Shown: positions 33,323-41,584 of the stretch, piece by piece | How the letters are laid out: the number at the start of each line of letters is the position of its first letter | Numbering within the stretch: position 1 is the stretch's first letter | Assembly (NCBI GenBank): GCA_034429215.1 | Contig: DAOUGI010000009.1 | Span: forward strand, 99,184-163,183 | Length of the DNA: 64,000 nucleotides | Source of the DNA: JAFGOG01 sp034429215 | GTDB taxonomy: Bacteria > Chloroflexota > Anaerolineae > JAAYZQ01 | Reading direction: 5' to 3' | Notes under the pieces: generated by a model | The model's database searches: none | Told to the model about the DNA's origin: nothing | Seen by the model: only the letters and a program-made list of their open reading frames with translations | Program-made: the position numbers and the translations under genes

Positions 33323-33738
33323 CGCTTGCTCGGGATCTCTTCTTTCGCCACCAGGCTGCCCAATACGCCGTTGACAAATCGACCGGAGCTGTCACTGCCG
33401 AACTGTTTGGCCAATTCCACGGCCTCGTTGATGGCGACCTTTAGAGGTGTGCCGTCACACTCGAGCACCTCGTAGATGGCAATGCGCAGGATGTTGCGGT
33501 CGATAATGGCTATCTGTTCCACCGGCCACTCGGGCGCGTAGCGCTCTATCAGCTTGTCCAGCTTGGTGATATCGGCAGCAACCCCCCGCACGAGCTCGCG
33601 GGCGAACTGGACTCCCTGCTCGGGCAGCGGCATCTCTTCCAGTCGCTGTTCGAGCGTCGCGGCGATTTGATGCCCAACACAATCCATCTCGAACAGCGCT
33701 TGTAGGGCAACAATTCGCGCCTCGTGGCGAATTTTCAT
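33319..33738 (-). CDS. nusB: Transcription antitermination factor NusB
   Basis: A 139-residue all-helical protein. It starts MKIRHEARIVALQALFEMD (the usual R-x-ARxxAhQhLY box), and has LVRGVAADITKLDKLIERYAPEW, DRNILRIAIYEVLE and KVAINEAVELAKQFGSDSSGRFVNGVLG, the classic NusB C-terminal motif. NusB with NusE binds boxA RNA for rRNA antitermination. It overlaps tatB by 4 bases and follows asp23. Confidence 0.97.
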   Translation of the reverse strand: MKIRHEARIVALQALFEMDCVGHQIAATLEQRLEEMPLPEQGVQFARELVRGVAADITKLDKLIERYAPEWPVEQIAIIDRNILRIAIYEVLECDGTPLKVAINEAVELAKQFGSDSSGRFVNGVLGSLVAKEEIPSKR

Positions 33739-33767
33739 CTGGGCTCCCTCATCACCTGCTCACCTTA

Positions 33768-34115
33768 TCACTGCTGCGCTACGCTGGCTTCGATGTCGTC
33801 GATGTGGACGTTGACGTCACACACATCCATACCTACGATGTCGTGGATGGCTCGCGTGATCTGGTGCTGCAACTGCCGGCCCATCTGGTACAGGTCTATG
33901 CCTCGGGCTGCGACCAGGTAGACGTCGACAGTGACCTGATTGCCCACTACCTGGACATGCACGCCCTTTCCGACCGTTTGCGAGCCCAGCAAGCGGCTCA
34001 TTCCTGGCACCTTTGGCGATAGGCGGAGTACGCCTGGCATCGAATCGACCGTCTTTTGCACGATCGTTACCAGAACTCCTGGCGCGATAGTTACTTTGCC
34101 GAGATCTTTTTCCAC
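33768..34115 (-). CDS. Asp23/Gls24 family envelope-stress-like protein
   Basis: A 115-residue Asp23 (DUF322) protein. It shows the EKDLGKVTIAPGVLVTIVQK opening, VPGMSRLLG in the middle, VTVDVYLVAARGIDLYQMGRQLQ, and the ending VNVHIDDIEA. The family forms membrane-associated filaments with AmaP-like partners in Firmicutes; its role here is unknown. A GTG at 34115 preceded by GGGGAGG is preferred over GTG 34151. It lies between fabG and nusB, as in Gram-positive genomes. A second paralogue is encoded at 44995-45345. Confidence 0.88.
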   Translation of the reverse strand: MEKDLGKVTIAPGVLVTIVQKTVDSMPGVLRLSPKVPGMSRLLGSQTVGKGVHVQVVGNQVTVDVYLVAARGIDLYQMGRQLQHQITRAIHDIVGMDVCDVNVHIDDIEASVAQQ

Positions 34116-34192
34116 AACATCCTCCCCTGATGCGGTAACCCCGATAATCACCCACCCGCTGCTTGAGGCTCTGGCCGTGGGGCGCCGGGCTT

Positions 34193-34939
34193 TTACCCCA
34201 TCGACAATCCGCCGTCCACAGCGAGGACCTGGCCGGTGATAAAGCCGGCATCGTCGGACGCGAGAAAGGTGACGGCGGCGGCCATATCTTCTGCCGTTCC
34301 GGCCCGGCCCAAGATCGTCCGTTGAAGGGCCAGCTCGACAAGCTCCGGCGGCAGTGAACCGGTCAGGTCGGTGGGAACATAGCCGGGGGCAACGGCGTTG
34401 CAGGTGATATTTCGCGAGCCCAGCTCTTTGGCTACCGTCTTGGTCAGGCCGACCAGCCCGGCCTTGGCCGCTGCATAGTTCGCCTGCCCTGGGTTACCTC
34501 CCAATCCCGCGATCGAAGTCACGTTGACGATCCGCCCATAGCGTTGGCGCATCATCGGGCGTGTAGCCGCCTTGATGCAATTGAATGTGCCTTTCAGGTT
34601 GGTGTCGATGACCAGGTCCCAGTCTTCTTCGCTCATGCGCATGATGAGCGTGTCGCGCGTGGTCCCGGCGTTGTTGACCAGGATGTCCATCCGCCCAAAC
34701 GTCTTTTGGGCAGCGTCGATCAGGGCCTGGGCCTGGGCCGGCTGGCTCACGTCGGCCTGGACGGCGATCGCCTCGCCGCCATCAGCTCGGATCTGGTCCA
34801 CCACTTTATTCGCCGCAGCCTCGTTGCTTTGATAGTTGACCACTACCTTAGCCCCACCGGCAGCCAACCGCAGGGCGATGGCTCGCCCGATCCCCCGCGA
34901 ACTGCCGGTTACGACGGCCACTTTTCCAGTGAAATCCAT
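34193..34939 (-). CDS. fabG: 3-oxoacyl-[acyl-carrier-protein] reductase FabG
   Basis: A 248-residue short-chain dehydrogenase. NADP-binding TGSSRGIGRAIAL (about 12-24), NNAGTTRDTLIMRM (about 89-102), and the catalytic tetrad N...S...YxxxK in ITSIAGLGG-like VTSIAGLGGNPGQANYAAAKAG (Tyr near 154, Lys near 158) are present. The C-terminal block APGYVPTDLTGSLPPE is typical of FabG. It reduces 3-oxoacyl-ACP in fatty acid elongation. It lies directly downstream of fabD, as in most fab operons. Confidence 0.96.
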   Translation of the reverse strand: MDFTGKVAVVTGSSRGIGRAIALRLAAGGAKVVVNYQSNEAAANKVVDQIRADGGEAIAVQADVSQPAQAQALIDAAQKTFGRMDILVNNAGTTRDTLIMRMSEEDWDLVIDTNLKGTFNCIKAATRPMMRQRYGRIVNVTSIAGLGGNPGQANYAAAKAGLVGLTKTVAKELGSRNITCNAVAPGYVPTDLTGSLPPELVELALQRTILGRAGTAEDMAAAVTFLASDDAGFITGQVLAVDGGLSMG

Positions 34940-34996
34940 GTGCTGCTCCTTACTCCTGACTCCCTAGTCCGATCTAGCGCTGCGTAAACGCTTTGC

Positions 34997-35929
34997 CTAT
35001 GGGAGGGCCTGTATTCCGGCTGCGTCGCCAACGCTGATCGCTTGAACATCCGGGGCGATCCGTTTCACCAACCCACTCAGCACGTCCTTCGGACCGATCT
35101 CGACAAAATGGGTCACTCCCTGGGCAACCATGGCCTGGATCGATGCCGTCCAACGCACCGGCCAGGTAAGCTGGCCGACCAGCTCGTCGCGGATCTCGTC
35201 GACATTGGCCAACGGCCGGGCGTTGATGTTGGCGATGACCGGCACCGTCGGGTTGCGCAGCGGCGTGGCCTCGATCGCTGCCCGGTATTCTTGGGTCACG
35301 GTGGCCATCAGCGGTGAGTGAGCCGCGATGCTCACGGCCAGGGGGATGATCCTCTTGCCGCCCCGCTCCTGCAACAGCTCGATGGCCCGCGCCAACGCCT
35401 TCTGGTCGCCAGAGATGACGATCTGCCCCGGCGAGTTATAGTTGGCGATTTGCACCGGCCGGCCGGTCTGGTCACCGGCCTCACGGCAGGCCTTTTCGAC
35501 CTCGGCGTCGTCCATCTTGAGCACGGCAGCCATGCCCCCGGGATTCCGTTCGCCGGCCAGCTTCATCAGCCGGCCGCGCTCGCGCACCAGGCGCAGCCCG
35601 TCGGCAAAATCGAGTGCGCCGGCGGCTGCCAGGGCCGTCAGCTCGCCCATGCTATGCCCGGCCACGGCGACCGGTTTAGGCAGCTTGCCGGCAGTTTCCA
35701 GAACCTTGAGCACGGCCATGCTCGTTGCAAAGATGGCCGGCTGGGTATTGACCGTGTCGTCCAGTGTCTCTTTCGGGCCCTCGAAGCACAGACGTGACAG
35801 GGGAAAGCCCAGGATCGCGTCGGCTGCGGCAAAGATCTCGCGGGCGATCGGATAGGTGTCTGCCAGGCTTTGCCCCATGCCCACTTCTTGCGACCCTTGG
35901 CCGGGGAACAGCAGCGCGTACATAGCCAT
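34997..35929 (-). CDS. fabD: Malonyl-CoA:ACP transacylase FabD
   Basis: A 310-residue acyltransferase. LFPGQGSQEVGMG (about 7-19), the active-site GHSMGELTALAAAG with nucleophile Ser near 92, RERGRLMK (Arg near 117), VSIAAHSPLM (catalytic His near 201) and GPKDVLSGLVKRI are all present. It loads malonyl from CoA onto ACP for fatty acid synthesis. It is coupled to fabG 57 bases downstream and to an acyl-CoA dehydrogenase 30 bases upstream. FabH and PlsX, which usually precede FabD, are absent here. Confidence 0.97.
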   Translation of the reverse strand: MAMYALLFPGQGSQEVGMGQSLADTYPIAREIFAAADAILGFPLSRLCFEGPKETLDDTVNTQPAIFATSMAVLKVLETAGKLPKPVAVAGHSMGELTALAAAGALDFADGLRLVRERGRLMKLAGERNPGGMAAVLKMDDAEVEKACREAGDQTGRPVQIANYNSPGQIVISGDQKALARAIELLQERGGKRIIPLAVSIAAHSPLMATVTQEYRAAIEATPLRNPTVPVIANINARPLANVDEIRDELVGQLTWPVRWTASIQAMVAQGVTHFVEIGPKDVLSGLVKRIAPDVQAISVGDAAGIQALP

Positions 35930-35959
35930 TTTTGGTCTAGATCCCTACTCTGGCACAGC

Positions 35960-37096
35960 TCATGGCAAGTTGCGGGAGATCACCATCCGCTGGATCTGGT
36001 TGGTCCCCTCGTAGATCTGGAGCAGCTTGGCGTCGCGCATCAGCTTCTCGACCGGATAATCCTTCATATAGCCATACCCACCAAAGATCTGGACGGCGTT
36101 GGTGGTGACCTCCATGGCCATGTCGGAGGCAAAGCACTTGGCCATGGCTGAGTAGTAACCGACCTTCATCCCATTGTCGACCATCCACGCCGCCTGCCAG
36201 CACAGCAGGCGAGCTGCTTCTACCTTCATAGCCATGTCGGCCAGCATAAAGGCAATGGCCTGGTTGTTGATGATCGGCGCGCCAAACTGCTCGCGGCTGC
36301 GGGCGTAGGCGGTGGCGTGCTGCAAAGCAGCACGCGCCACACCCACGCTCAACGCTGCCACTCCCGAGCGGCCAAAGTCGAGCGTTTGCAGGGCGATCGG
36401 AAAGCCACGGCCGGGCTTGCCCAACAAGTTAGCCTGGGGCACGCGTACATTCTCGAAGGTCATCTCGACCGTGTTCGAAGCCCGCTGGCCCATCTTGTCT
36501 TCAACCTTGGTCACCTTGATGCCCGGCGTATTGCCGGGCACAATGATAGCCGAAGCGCCGCGAGTGCCACGCTCCGGATCGGTCAGGGCGAACACGGTGA
36601 ACATGTCGGCTAGGCTGCCGCTGGTTATGAAGCACTTTTGGCCGTTGATGACAAAATCGTTCCCATCTGGCAGGGCGGTGGTTTTGATCATGCCGGCATC
36701 TGAGCCGGCACCGCGCTCGGTGAGACAAAAAGCAGCAAGCTTGCCCTGCTCGGCGATGGGGCGCAAGAACTTTTCCTTCTGTTCGTCGGTGCCAAACAGG
36801 TAAATAGGCGTCAAGGCCAGGCCGCTGACCATGAGCGTGACACTGATGCCGGCACAGGCTGCGCCCAGTTCCTCGACCATGACGGCGCTTTCCAGCGCGC
36901 CATAGCCCGTCCCTCCATACTCTTTTGGAATAGTGGCATTCAGCACTCCTGCCGCCTTGGCCTTTTCGACAATGAACAGCGGCACTTCGGCCCTGCGGTC
37001 GTATTCGGCAGCGATTGGCGCTATCTCCTCCTGGGCAAACTTGCGAGCCTTGGCCTGGATCTCAAGCATATGGTCAGACAAGGAAAAACTGATCAC
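35960..37096 (-). CDS. Acyl-CoA dehydrogenase
   Basis: A 378-residue acyl-CoA dehydrogenase, starting MISFSLSDHMLEIQAKARKF. Conserved segments are AFCLTERGAGSDAGMIKTTA, KCFITSGSLADMFTVFALTD, KMGQRASNTVEMTFENVRVP, EQFGAPIINNQAIAFMLADMAM and QIFGGYGYMKDYPVEKLMRD with YEGTNQIQRMVISRNL. The Glu in YEGTNQIQ is the expected catalytic base. It probably oxidises short- or medium-chain acyl-CoA. It sits in the operon between rpmF and fabD, in place of plsX and fabH, unlike its paralogue at 28.7 kb. A long hairpin (37127-37179) lies in the 96-base gap upstream, suggesting reduced read-through from rpmF. Confidence 0.95.
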   Translation of the reverse strand: MISFSLSDHMLEIQAKARKFAQEEIAPIAAEYDRRAEVPLFIVEKAKAAGVLNATIPKEYGGTGYGALESAVMVEELGAACAGISVTLMVSGLALTPIYLFGTDEQKEKFLRPIAEQGKLAAFCLTERGAGSDAGMIKTTALPDGNDFVINGQKCFITSGSLADMFTVFALTDPERGTRGASAIIVPGNTPGIKVTKVEDKMGQRASNTVEMTFENVRVPQANLLGKPGRGFPIALQTLDFGRSGVAALSVGVARAALQHATAYARSREQFGAPIINNQAIAFMLADMAMKVEAARLLCWQAAWMVDNGMKVGYYSAMAKCFASDMAMEVTTNAVQIFGGYGYMKDYPVEKLMRDAKLLQIYEGTNQIQRMVISRNLP

Positions 37097-37126
37097 CTTA
37101 GCCTCCTATTCTGCTTTTCCGAGAAA

Positions 37127-37179
37127 ATTGGAAGATTGGAAAACTGGAAGGTTCCCTTCCAATCTTCCAATCTTCCAAT
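37127..37179. repeat. 25-bp near-perfect hairpin of TTGGAAGA units
   Basis: Arms at 37127-37151 and 37155-37179 pair over 25 bases with 2 mismatches and a 3-base loop; each arm contains tandem TTGGAAGA units. It lies between rpmF and the acyl-CoA dehydrogenase, and the minus-strand transcript continues TTTTCTC, so it may act as an attenuator or terminator. Confidence 0.75.
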
Positions 37180-37192
37180 CTTCTGACCCCAA

Positions 37193-37387
37193 CTATTTCT
37201 TCTTTTCGGCCTTGAGTTCAACGACTTTAATGCCTCGATAGTGACCGCACGCCGGGCAAACCTGATGGGGCAGGCACGGCTCGTGGCATTTAGGGCAAGA
37301 AATCACATTGCGGGCCACAAGCGCGTTGTGGCTGCGGCGCCGGCCTTTTTGGCCTTTGCCTAGCTTGTGTTTCGGTAAAGCTCCCAC
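37193..37387 (-). CDS. rpmF: 50S ribosomal protein L32
   Basis: A 64-residue protein with the L32 opening MGALPKHKLGKGQKGRRRSH and a zinc ribbon formed by CPKC and CPAC (SCPKCHEPCLPHQVCPACGHY). The end is Lys-rich (ELKAEKKK). It is a component of the large ribosomal subunit. It follows yceD in the same operon (18-base gap), the standard bacterial yceD-rpmF pairing. Confidence 0.97.
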   Translation of the reverse strand: MGALPKHKLGKGQKGRRRSHNALVARNVISCPKCHEPCLPHQVCPACGHYRGIKVVELKAEKKK

Positions 37388-37405
37388 TGGCTAATCTCTC
37401 CTTTC

Positions 37406-37945
37406 CTATGATTCTGGTTCTTTCGACAACAGTTCCTGCAAGGCAGCCCACCTGGGATCGATCGCCTCCTGGCCGCACTGGCATTCCCCTAGGTTCCGGT
37501 TTCCTCCACAATTCGGGCATAGCCCGGCGCAGTCGGGGCGGCACAACAGATCCATCGGCGTGGCCAGCCATAGTTCCTGGCGGATGACCTCACTGAGATC
37601 GAGGGTGTGGTGGGCGTCGATCAGCAACGCTTCATCCTCTTCCTCTTGCGGCACCCTGTCCACCGGCGCTTCTGCGATCAGGACCGTCGGATGGAACTCT
37701 TCTTCCAGGTCGATTACTACGGCTACGTCGAAAGGTTCCAAACACCGCCTGCAATTGACCCGGAGCCTGGTTCGCAACTTGCCGGTCGCGAGTACTCCCT
37801 GGCTGGTTCGCATGAGGGTAACCGTTCCGACCAACGACTTGATCGGCACCAGCTCCTCATCCAGCCCTTCGATATTCTCGTGCAATTCGTATTGACGGCG
37901 TTGACCCGTCGGCCCTTTTAGTAACTGGGCAACATTGTAACGCAT
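37406..37945 (-). CDS. YceD/DUF177 family protein
   Basis: A 179-residue YceD-family protein. The family opening MRYNVAQLLKGPTGQRRQYE is followed by LRTRLRVNCRRCLEPFDVAV (C-x-x-C near 79), DLEEEFHP, a Leu/Asp segment (LDLSEVIRQELWLATPMDLLC) and a C-terminal cysteine pair region CRPDCAGLCPNCG. YceD is a large-ribosome-related or RNA-binding factor near L32. ATG 37945 is chosen because AGCAGGA precedes it and the family starts there; ATG 37972 would give an almost leaderless transcript from the promoter at 37984-38012. Confidence 0.9.
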   Translation of the reverse strand: MRYNVAQLLKGPTGQRRQYELHENIEGLDEELVPIKSLVGTVTLMRTSQGVLATGKLRTRLRVNCRRCLEPFDVAVVIDLEEEFHPTVLIAEAPVDRVPQEEEDEALLIDAHHTLDLSEVIRQELWLATPMDLLCRPDCAGLCPNCGGNRNLGECQCGQEAIDPRWAALQELLSKEPES

Positions 37946-37983
37946 GGCGCTGTCCTGCTTGTTCCGTGCCATTAGGATGCCCA

Positions 37984-38012
37984 ATTATAGGCGATAGTAG
38001 GTTGTCTGTCAA
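37984..38012 (-). promoter_or_regulatory. Perfect-consensus sigma70 promoter for yceD-rpmF-fab-tat operon
   Basis: Minus-strand TTGACA and TATAAT, exact consensus, separated by 17 bases. The expected transcript starts near 37978. Confidence 0.85.
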
Positions 38013-38047
38013 ACACCAAATACCGCCAGGCTGGACTCGCCGTTTCT

Positions 38048-38515
38048 TTACTCAGCCGGCGGTTCTTCCGGGGGCTTGCCCAGAGTCACTAACCCGTTGC
38101 GAACGGTTGTCAGCAGGTCGGCAAGCTGGCTATCCAGGGCGACCAGCACTTCGTGCGCGTAGGCGTCGGCCCCTCCCTTGAGCGTTTCGGCTTCTTGCTG
38201 TGCCCGCTCGATGATGGTGGTCCTCCGTTGCTCGGCTGTCTTGACGATGTCGTGCTCGTCAATTAGCTTGGCCGATTCCTCTTGCGCCAGGCGCACAATG
38301 CGATCAGCCTCTTCTTGGGCCTGGGCGACGATCCGATCCTTCTCCTGTGTGATCCGTTCGCCCTGCTTGATCTCCTGGGGGATGGCCGTCCGCATCTGAT
38401 CGATCACGTCGAGAAAGTCGGCCTCATTGACGACCCGGTATGCGCTGAGCGGCACCCCCCAACTTTCGCCGAGCAACCGCTCCAGCCGATCGATGAGATG
38501 AAAGATGCTGTTCAT
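38048..38515 (-). CDS. Coiled-coil protein of unknown function (ATP-synthase-b / DivIVA-like helix)
   Basis: A 155-residue soluble protein, mostly a long charged coiled coil (about residues 35-120: IPQEIKQGERITQEKDRIVA... QEEADRIVRLAQEESAKLI... TIIERAQQEAETLK). It has a short N-terminal domain starting MNSIFHLIDRLERLLGESWG and a Pro/Glu-rich tail. Genes of this kind are often found next to coaD in Chloroflexota and Firmicutes. The function is not known; low-complexity similarity to the b subunit of ATP synthase is due to the helix. The start at ATG 38515 follows GGAAAGGAA. Confidence 0.65.
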   Translation of the reverse strand: MNSIFHLIDRLERLLGESWGVPLSAYRVVNEADFLDVIDQMRTAIPQEIKQGERITQEKDRIVAQAQEEADRIVRLAQEESAKLIDEHDIVKTAEQRRTTIIERAQQEAETLKGGADAYAHEVLVALDSQLADLLTTVRNGLVTLGKPPEEPPAE

Positions 38516-38555
38516 GATGATCGTTTCCTTTCCTACTCGCAAATATGCCTAGTTC

Positions 38556-39083
38556 TCAATCGCGCAACGACACGAGCTTGACGCAGCTATCCACGCCGTC
38601 GCCTGCTTCCTTAAACTTGGCCTCCATGGCAGTCGCAACGTGAGGTGGTACCATGTCGGCTACACACCCTCCGAGCATCGCGATCTCTTTGACGTTACTG
38701 GCACTGATGAAAGCATATTCTTGGCTGGTCATCAGGCACAAGGACTCCATCTCTGGTGCCAGCTTTTTGTTGGTCAGCGCCATTTGGAACTCTAGCTCAA
38801 AGTCAGAAATGACACGCAGCCCTCGGACGATCACCTGGGCGCCCACTTGCCGGGCAAAATCCACAGTGAGCTGGCTGTACGTTACCACACTAATGTTGGG
38901 CACATGTCCCAACGCTTTTTCCAGCATTGCCCGGCGCTCTTGCGTTGTGAACAACAGGCTTTTCAATGGTCGATCATAGATCGCAATCGTCAGATGGTCA
39001 AAAAGCCTAGCGGCTCGTGTCGCAATGTCGATATGGCCGTTGTGGACCGGATCGAATGTGCCGGGATAGATCGCTTTAAGCAT
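38556..39083 (-). CDS. coaD: Phosphopantetheine adenylyltransferase
   Basis: A 175-residue nucleotidyltransferase. It begins MLKAIYPGTFDPVHNGHIDI with the T/HxGH motif (HNGH near 17-20), and has RAMLEKAL, VIVRGLRVISDFELEFQMAL (substrate-binding) and SQEYAFISASNVKEIAMLGG, where ISAS replaces the usual ISSS/ISST. It transfers AMP to 4'-phosphopantetheine in CoA synthesis. It is slightly longer than the usual 160 residues. It follows recG with a 16-base gap. Confidence 0.96.
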   Translation of the reverse strand: MLKAIYPGTFDPVHNGHIDIATRAARLFDHLTIAIYDRPLKSLLFTTQERRAMLEKALGHVPNISVVTYSQLTVDFARQVGAQVIVRGLRVISDFELEFQMALTNKKLAPEMESLCLMTSQEYAFISASNVKEIAMLGGCVADMVPPHVATAMEAKFKEAGDGVDSCVKLVSLRD

Positions 39084-39099
39084 TTTAATCTCCGTTGAT

Positions 39100-41544
39100 T
39101 TAGCTTAACTCGCCCTTACTCTGCCAGAATTGAGTCACCTTCTCGGCCAGCAACCGGTGCTCGGGCTGACTCAACGTCGGGTCGCTTTCGAATAAGAGGT
39201 GAGCTTCGGTCCGGGCCTGTTCCAGAACCTGGACGTTGCTTAGGCTGGCCATGCGCAGTTCCGGCAGGCCGCTCTGCCTGATTCCCAAAAAGTCACCCGG
39301 GCCGCGCAGTTCTAGATCCTTTTCGGCGAGAACGAACCCATCTTGTGTCTCTTCGATCGCTTTCAGCCGTTCCCATGTGGCTTTGGTCTGCTGAGAGTCT
39401 GGCGAGGCGGCATCGGATATGAGCAGGCAATAGGATTTGTGCTCACTGCGGCCCACTCGACCCCGAAACTGGTGCAGTTGGGCCAGCCCGAACCGGTCGG
39501 CGCCCTCGACCAGCATGACTGTTGCGTTCGGGACATCGATGCCCACTTCCACCACCGATGTGGACACAAGAATATCCAGCTCACCCTGGCGAAAGCGGGT
39601 CATGACCTCTTCTTTGTCACCGGCTTTCATCTTGCCATGCAGCAGCCCCAGCCGCTGCGCTCGGAAGATGGTCTGTTGCAGCCGTTCATATTCTTCCGTA
39701 GCAGCCTTGGCGTCGACCTTTTCTGTCTCTTCGATGAGGGGATAAAGGATAAAGGCCTGGTGACCTGCTGCGATCTGGCCGTGGATGAAGGCATAGGCCC
39801 GTTCTCGCTCACGGGGCAGTAACCACCGGGTCTGGATAGGCTGGCGACCTGGTGGCAGCTCATCGATGACCGAGATATCCAAGTCGCCGTAGACGGTCAG
39901 CGCCAGGCTGCGCGGGATCGGCGTCGCGCTCATGACCAACATATGCGGTGAAGCACCTTTGCCGCGCAGCGTGGCGCGCTGCACGACGCCAAAGCGGTGC
40001 TGTTCATCGACGATAACCAGCGCCAGATCGTGAAAGCTCAGGCTCTGCTGGATGAGAGCGTGGGTGCCGATGACGACATCGGCCTCGCCGGAAGCGATCG
40101 CGTCGTAGACTTGCTGGCGTTCCTTTCGCCCCACACTGCCGGTGAGCAACACGACCGATACGGGACGCTGTAAGCCCCAGTCTTGGGCGTTGCCAAGTAG
40201 ATCGGCAATGCTGCGGTGGTGTTGTTCGGCCAGAATCTCGGTTGGCGCCATGAGCGCTGCCTGTTTGCCGTCTGCTATGGCCATCAACATGGCTGCTGCT
40301 GCGACTACTGTCTTACCCGAACCAACGTCACCTTGCAGCATCCGGCTCATGGGGCGATCCTGGACCAGGTCGTCCAATATCTGTTCGAGGCTGTGCTGCT
40401 GGGCAGCAGTAAAGGCAAAGGGCAGCGAAGCCATGAATGCATCCAGCATGGCTTGATTCCGGGGCAATGGAATGCCCGGCTCCGACCGCCACTGCTGGCG
40501 TTGGCGCAACATGCCCAACTGGATCATGAGAAACTCGTCGAACGCCAGGCGGCGGCGGGCCTGATCTGCTGTTTCCTGGCTGTCGGGGAAGTGGATCTGG
40601 CCAAGGGTGGTCGTCAGATCCATCAGGCCGGCGCGTTGCCGGATCTCCTGTGGCAGATGATCGGTCAGCCGTGGTGCCCAGTAATCCAGCACCCGTTTCA
40701 TCAGCCGCCGGAGCCAACGCGATGTGATGCCTTCCGTCAGAGGATAGATCGGAACCAGCCGGCCGGTATGGATCAGATCCCGCTCCAGCGGTTCCCAGGC
40801 CGGAGCGCTCAGTGTCAGCCGTCCCAGGTGCTCGTCCACCTTGCCGCTAAGGACGATCTGCATCCCGGCGCGCAGCTGACGAACCAGGTAGGGCTGGTTG
40901 AACCACACCGCCTCGATCGTCCCTGAAGCATCGGCGATGATACTGCTGACAATGGCGCCTCCGCCCCGCGTCGGCCGTGTCTTGGTTTCCCAGATGGTGC
41001 CGATGATGGTTGTTTCCTGTCCATATTCCAGGCGGCTGATCGGCTTTAGGGTTCGATAGTCGTCGTACCGGTGCGGCAGGTGATAGAGCAGGTCGGCCAC
41101 CGTCGTGATTCCCAGCTTGTGCAGGCGGGCGCCAAAGCCAGAGCTGATTCCCGGCAGGCTTTCGACCGGTGCATCGAGCCCGTTGGCCGGGCGAGGTCGG
41201 GAGGTGAGCGCCTGCACCACAGGCGCGGCCGGCCTGGCAGCCTGAGGCTGGGCGCGCGTCTGTTGCGCGGATATGCCGACCTGTTCGAGCCTGCCCAAGA
41301 CCTGCTCCACAACTTTGGCTCGCTCGTGCTCGTCCTTATCGGCATAGTTCGCCAGGCTCGTGACTATTTCGTCGATCCACTCTCCGGTTGCGGCGTCTGC
41401 CTCGGTCTGCGCTTCGGCGCGGGCCTCGCTCTGCCACAGCTCGACAAAGTTGTGCAGGCCGCCGATGACTGCCTCGTCACGATGGCCCTTGCTCTGCTCT
41501 AGCTTCAGTATTTTGTTCAGCTTTTCCCAAGCTGAGGAGTCCAT
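39100..41544 (-). CDS. recG: ATP-dependent DNA helicase RecG
   Basis: An 814-residue SF2 helicase that remodels stalled forks and Holliday junctions. An N-terminal extension (about 1-120) of charged helices precedes the wedge (OB) domain (GISSGFGARLHKLGITTVADL... YDDYRTLKPI). Motifs are MLQGDVGSGKTVVAAAA (Walker A near 411), ALMAPTEILAEQH, VDEQHRFGV (DExH box), MSATPIPRSLALTVYGD, VSTSVVEVGIDVPNATV and LHQFRGRVGRSEHKSYC. The C-terminal LELRGPGDFLGIRQSGLP segment is characteristic of RecG. The start at 41544 is one of two close options. It lies between degV and coaD. Confidence 0.96.
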   Translation of the reverse strand: MDSSAWEKLNKILKLEQSKGHRDEAVIGGLHNFVELWQSEARAEAQTEADAATGEWIDEIVTSLANYADKDEHERAKVVEQVLGRLEQVGISAQQTRAQPQAARPAAPVVQALTSRPRPANGLDAPVESLPGISSGFGARLHKLGITTVADLLYHLPHRYDDYRTLKPISRLEYGQETTIIGTIWETKTRPTRGGGAIVSSIIADASGTIEAVWFNQPYLVRQLRAGMQIVLSGKVDEHLGRLTLSAPAWEPLERDLIHTGRLVPIYPLTEGITSRWLRRLMKRVLDYWAPRLTDHLPQEIRQRAGLMDLTTTLGQIHFPDSQETADQARRRLAFDEFLMIQLGMLRQRQQWRSEPGIPLPRNQAMLDAFMASLPFAFTAAQQHSLEQILDDLVQDRPMSRMLQGDVGSGKTVVAAAAMLMAIADGKQAALMAPTEILAEQHHRSIADLLGNAQDWGLQRPVSVVLLTGSVGRKERQQVYDAIASGEADVVIGTHALIQQSLSFHDLALVIVDEQHRFGVVQRATLRGKGASPHMLVMSATPIPRSLALTVYGDLDISVIDELPPGRQPIQTRWLLPRERERAYAFIHGQIAAGHQAFILYPLIEETEKVDAKAATEEYERLQQTIFRAQRLGLLHGKMKAGDKEEVMTRFRQGELDILVSTSVVEVGIDVPNATVMLVEGADRFGLAQLHQFRGRVGRSEHKSYCLLISDAASPDSQQTKATWERLKAIEETQDGFVLAEKDLELRGPGDFLGIRQSGLPELRMASLSNVQVLEQARTEAHLLFESDPTLSQPEHRLLAEKVTQFWQSKGELS

Positions 41545-41584
41545 ATTCTCCAATACCTGTCAGTATTATCTGTTTCTAAGAGGA

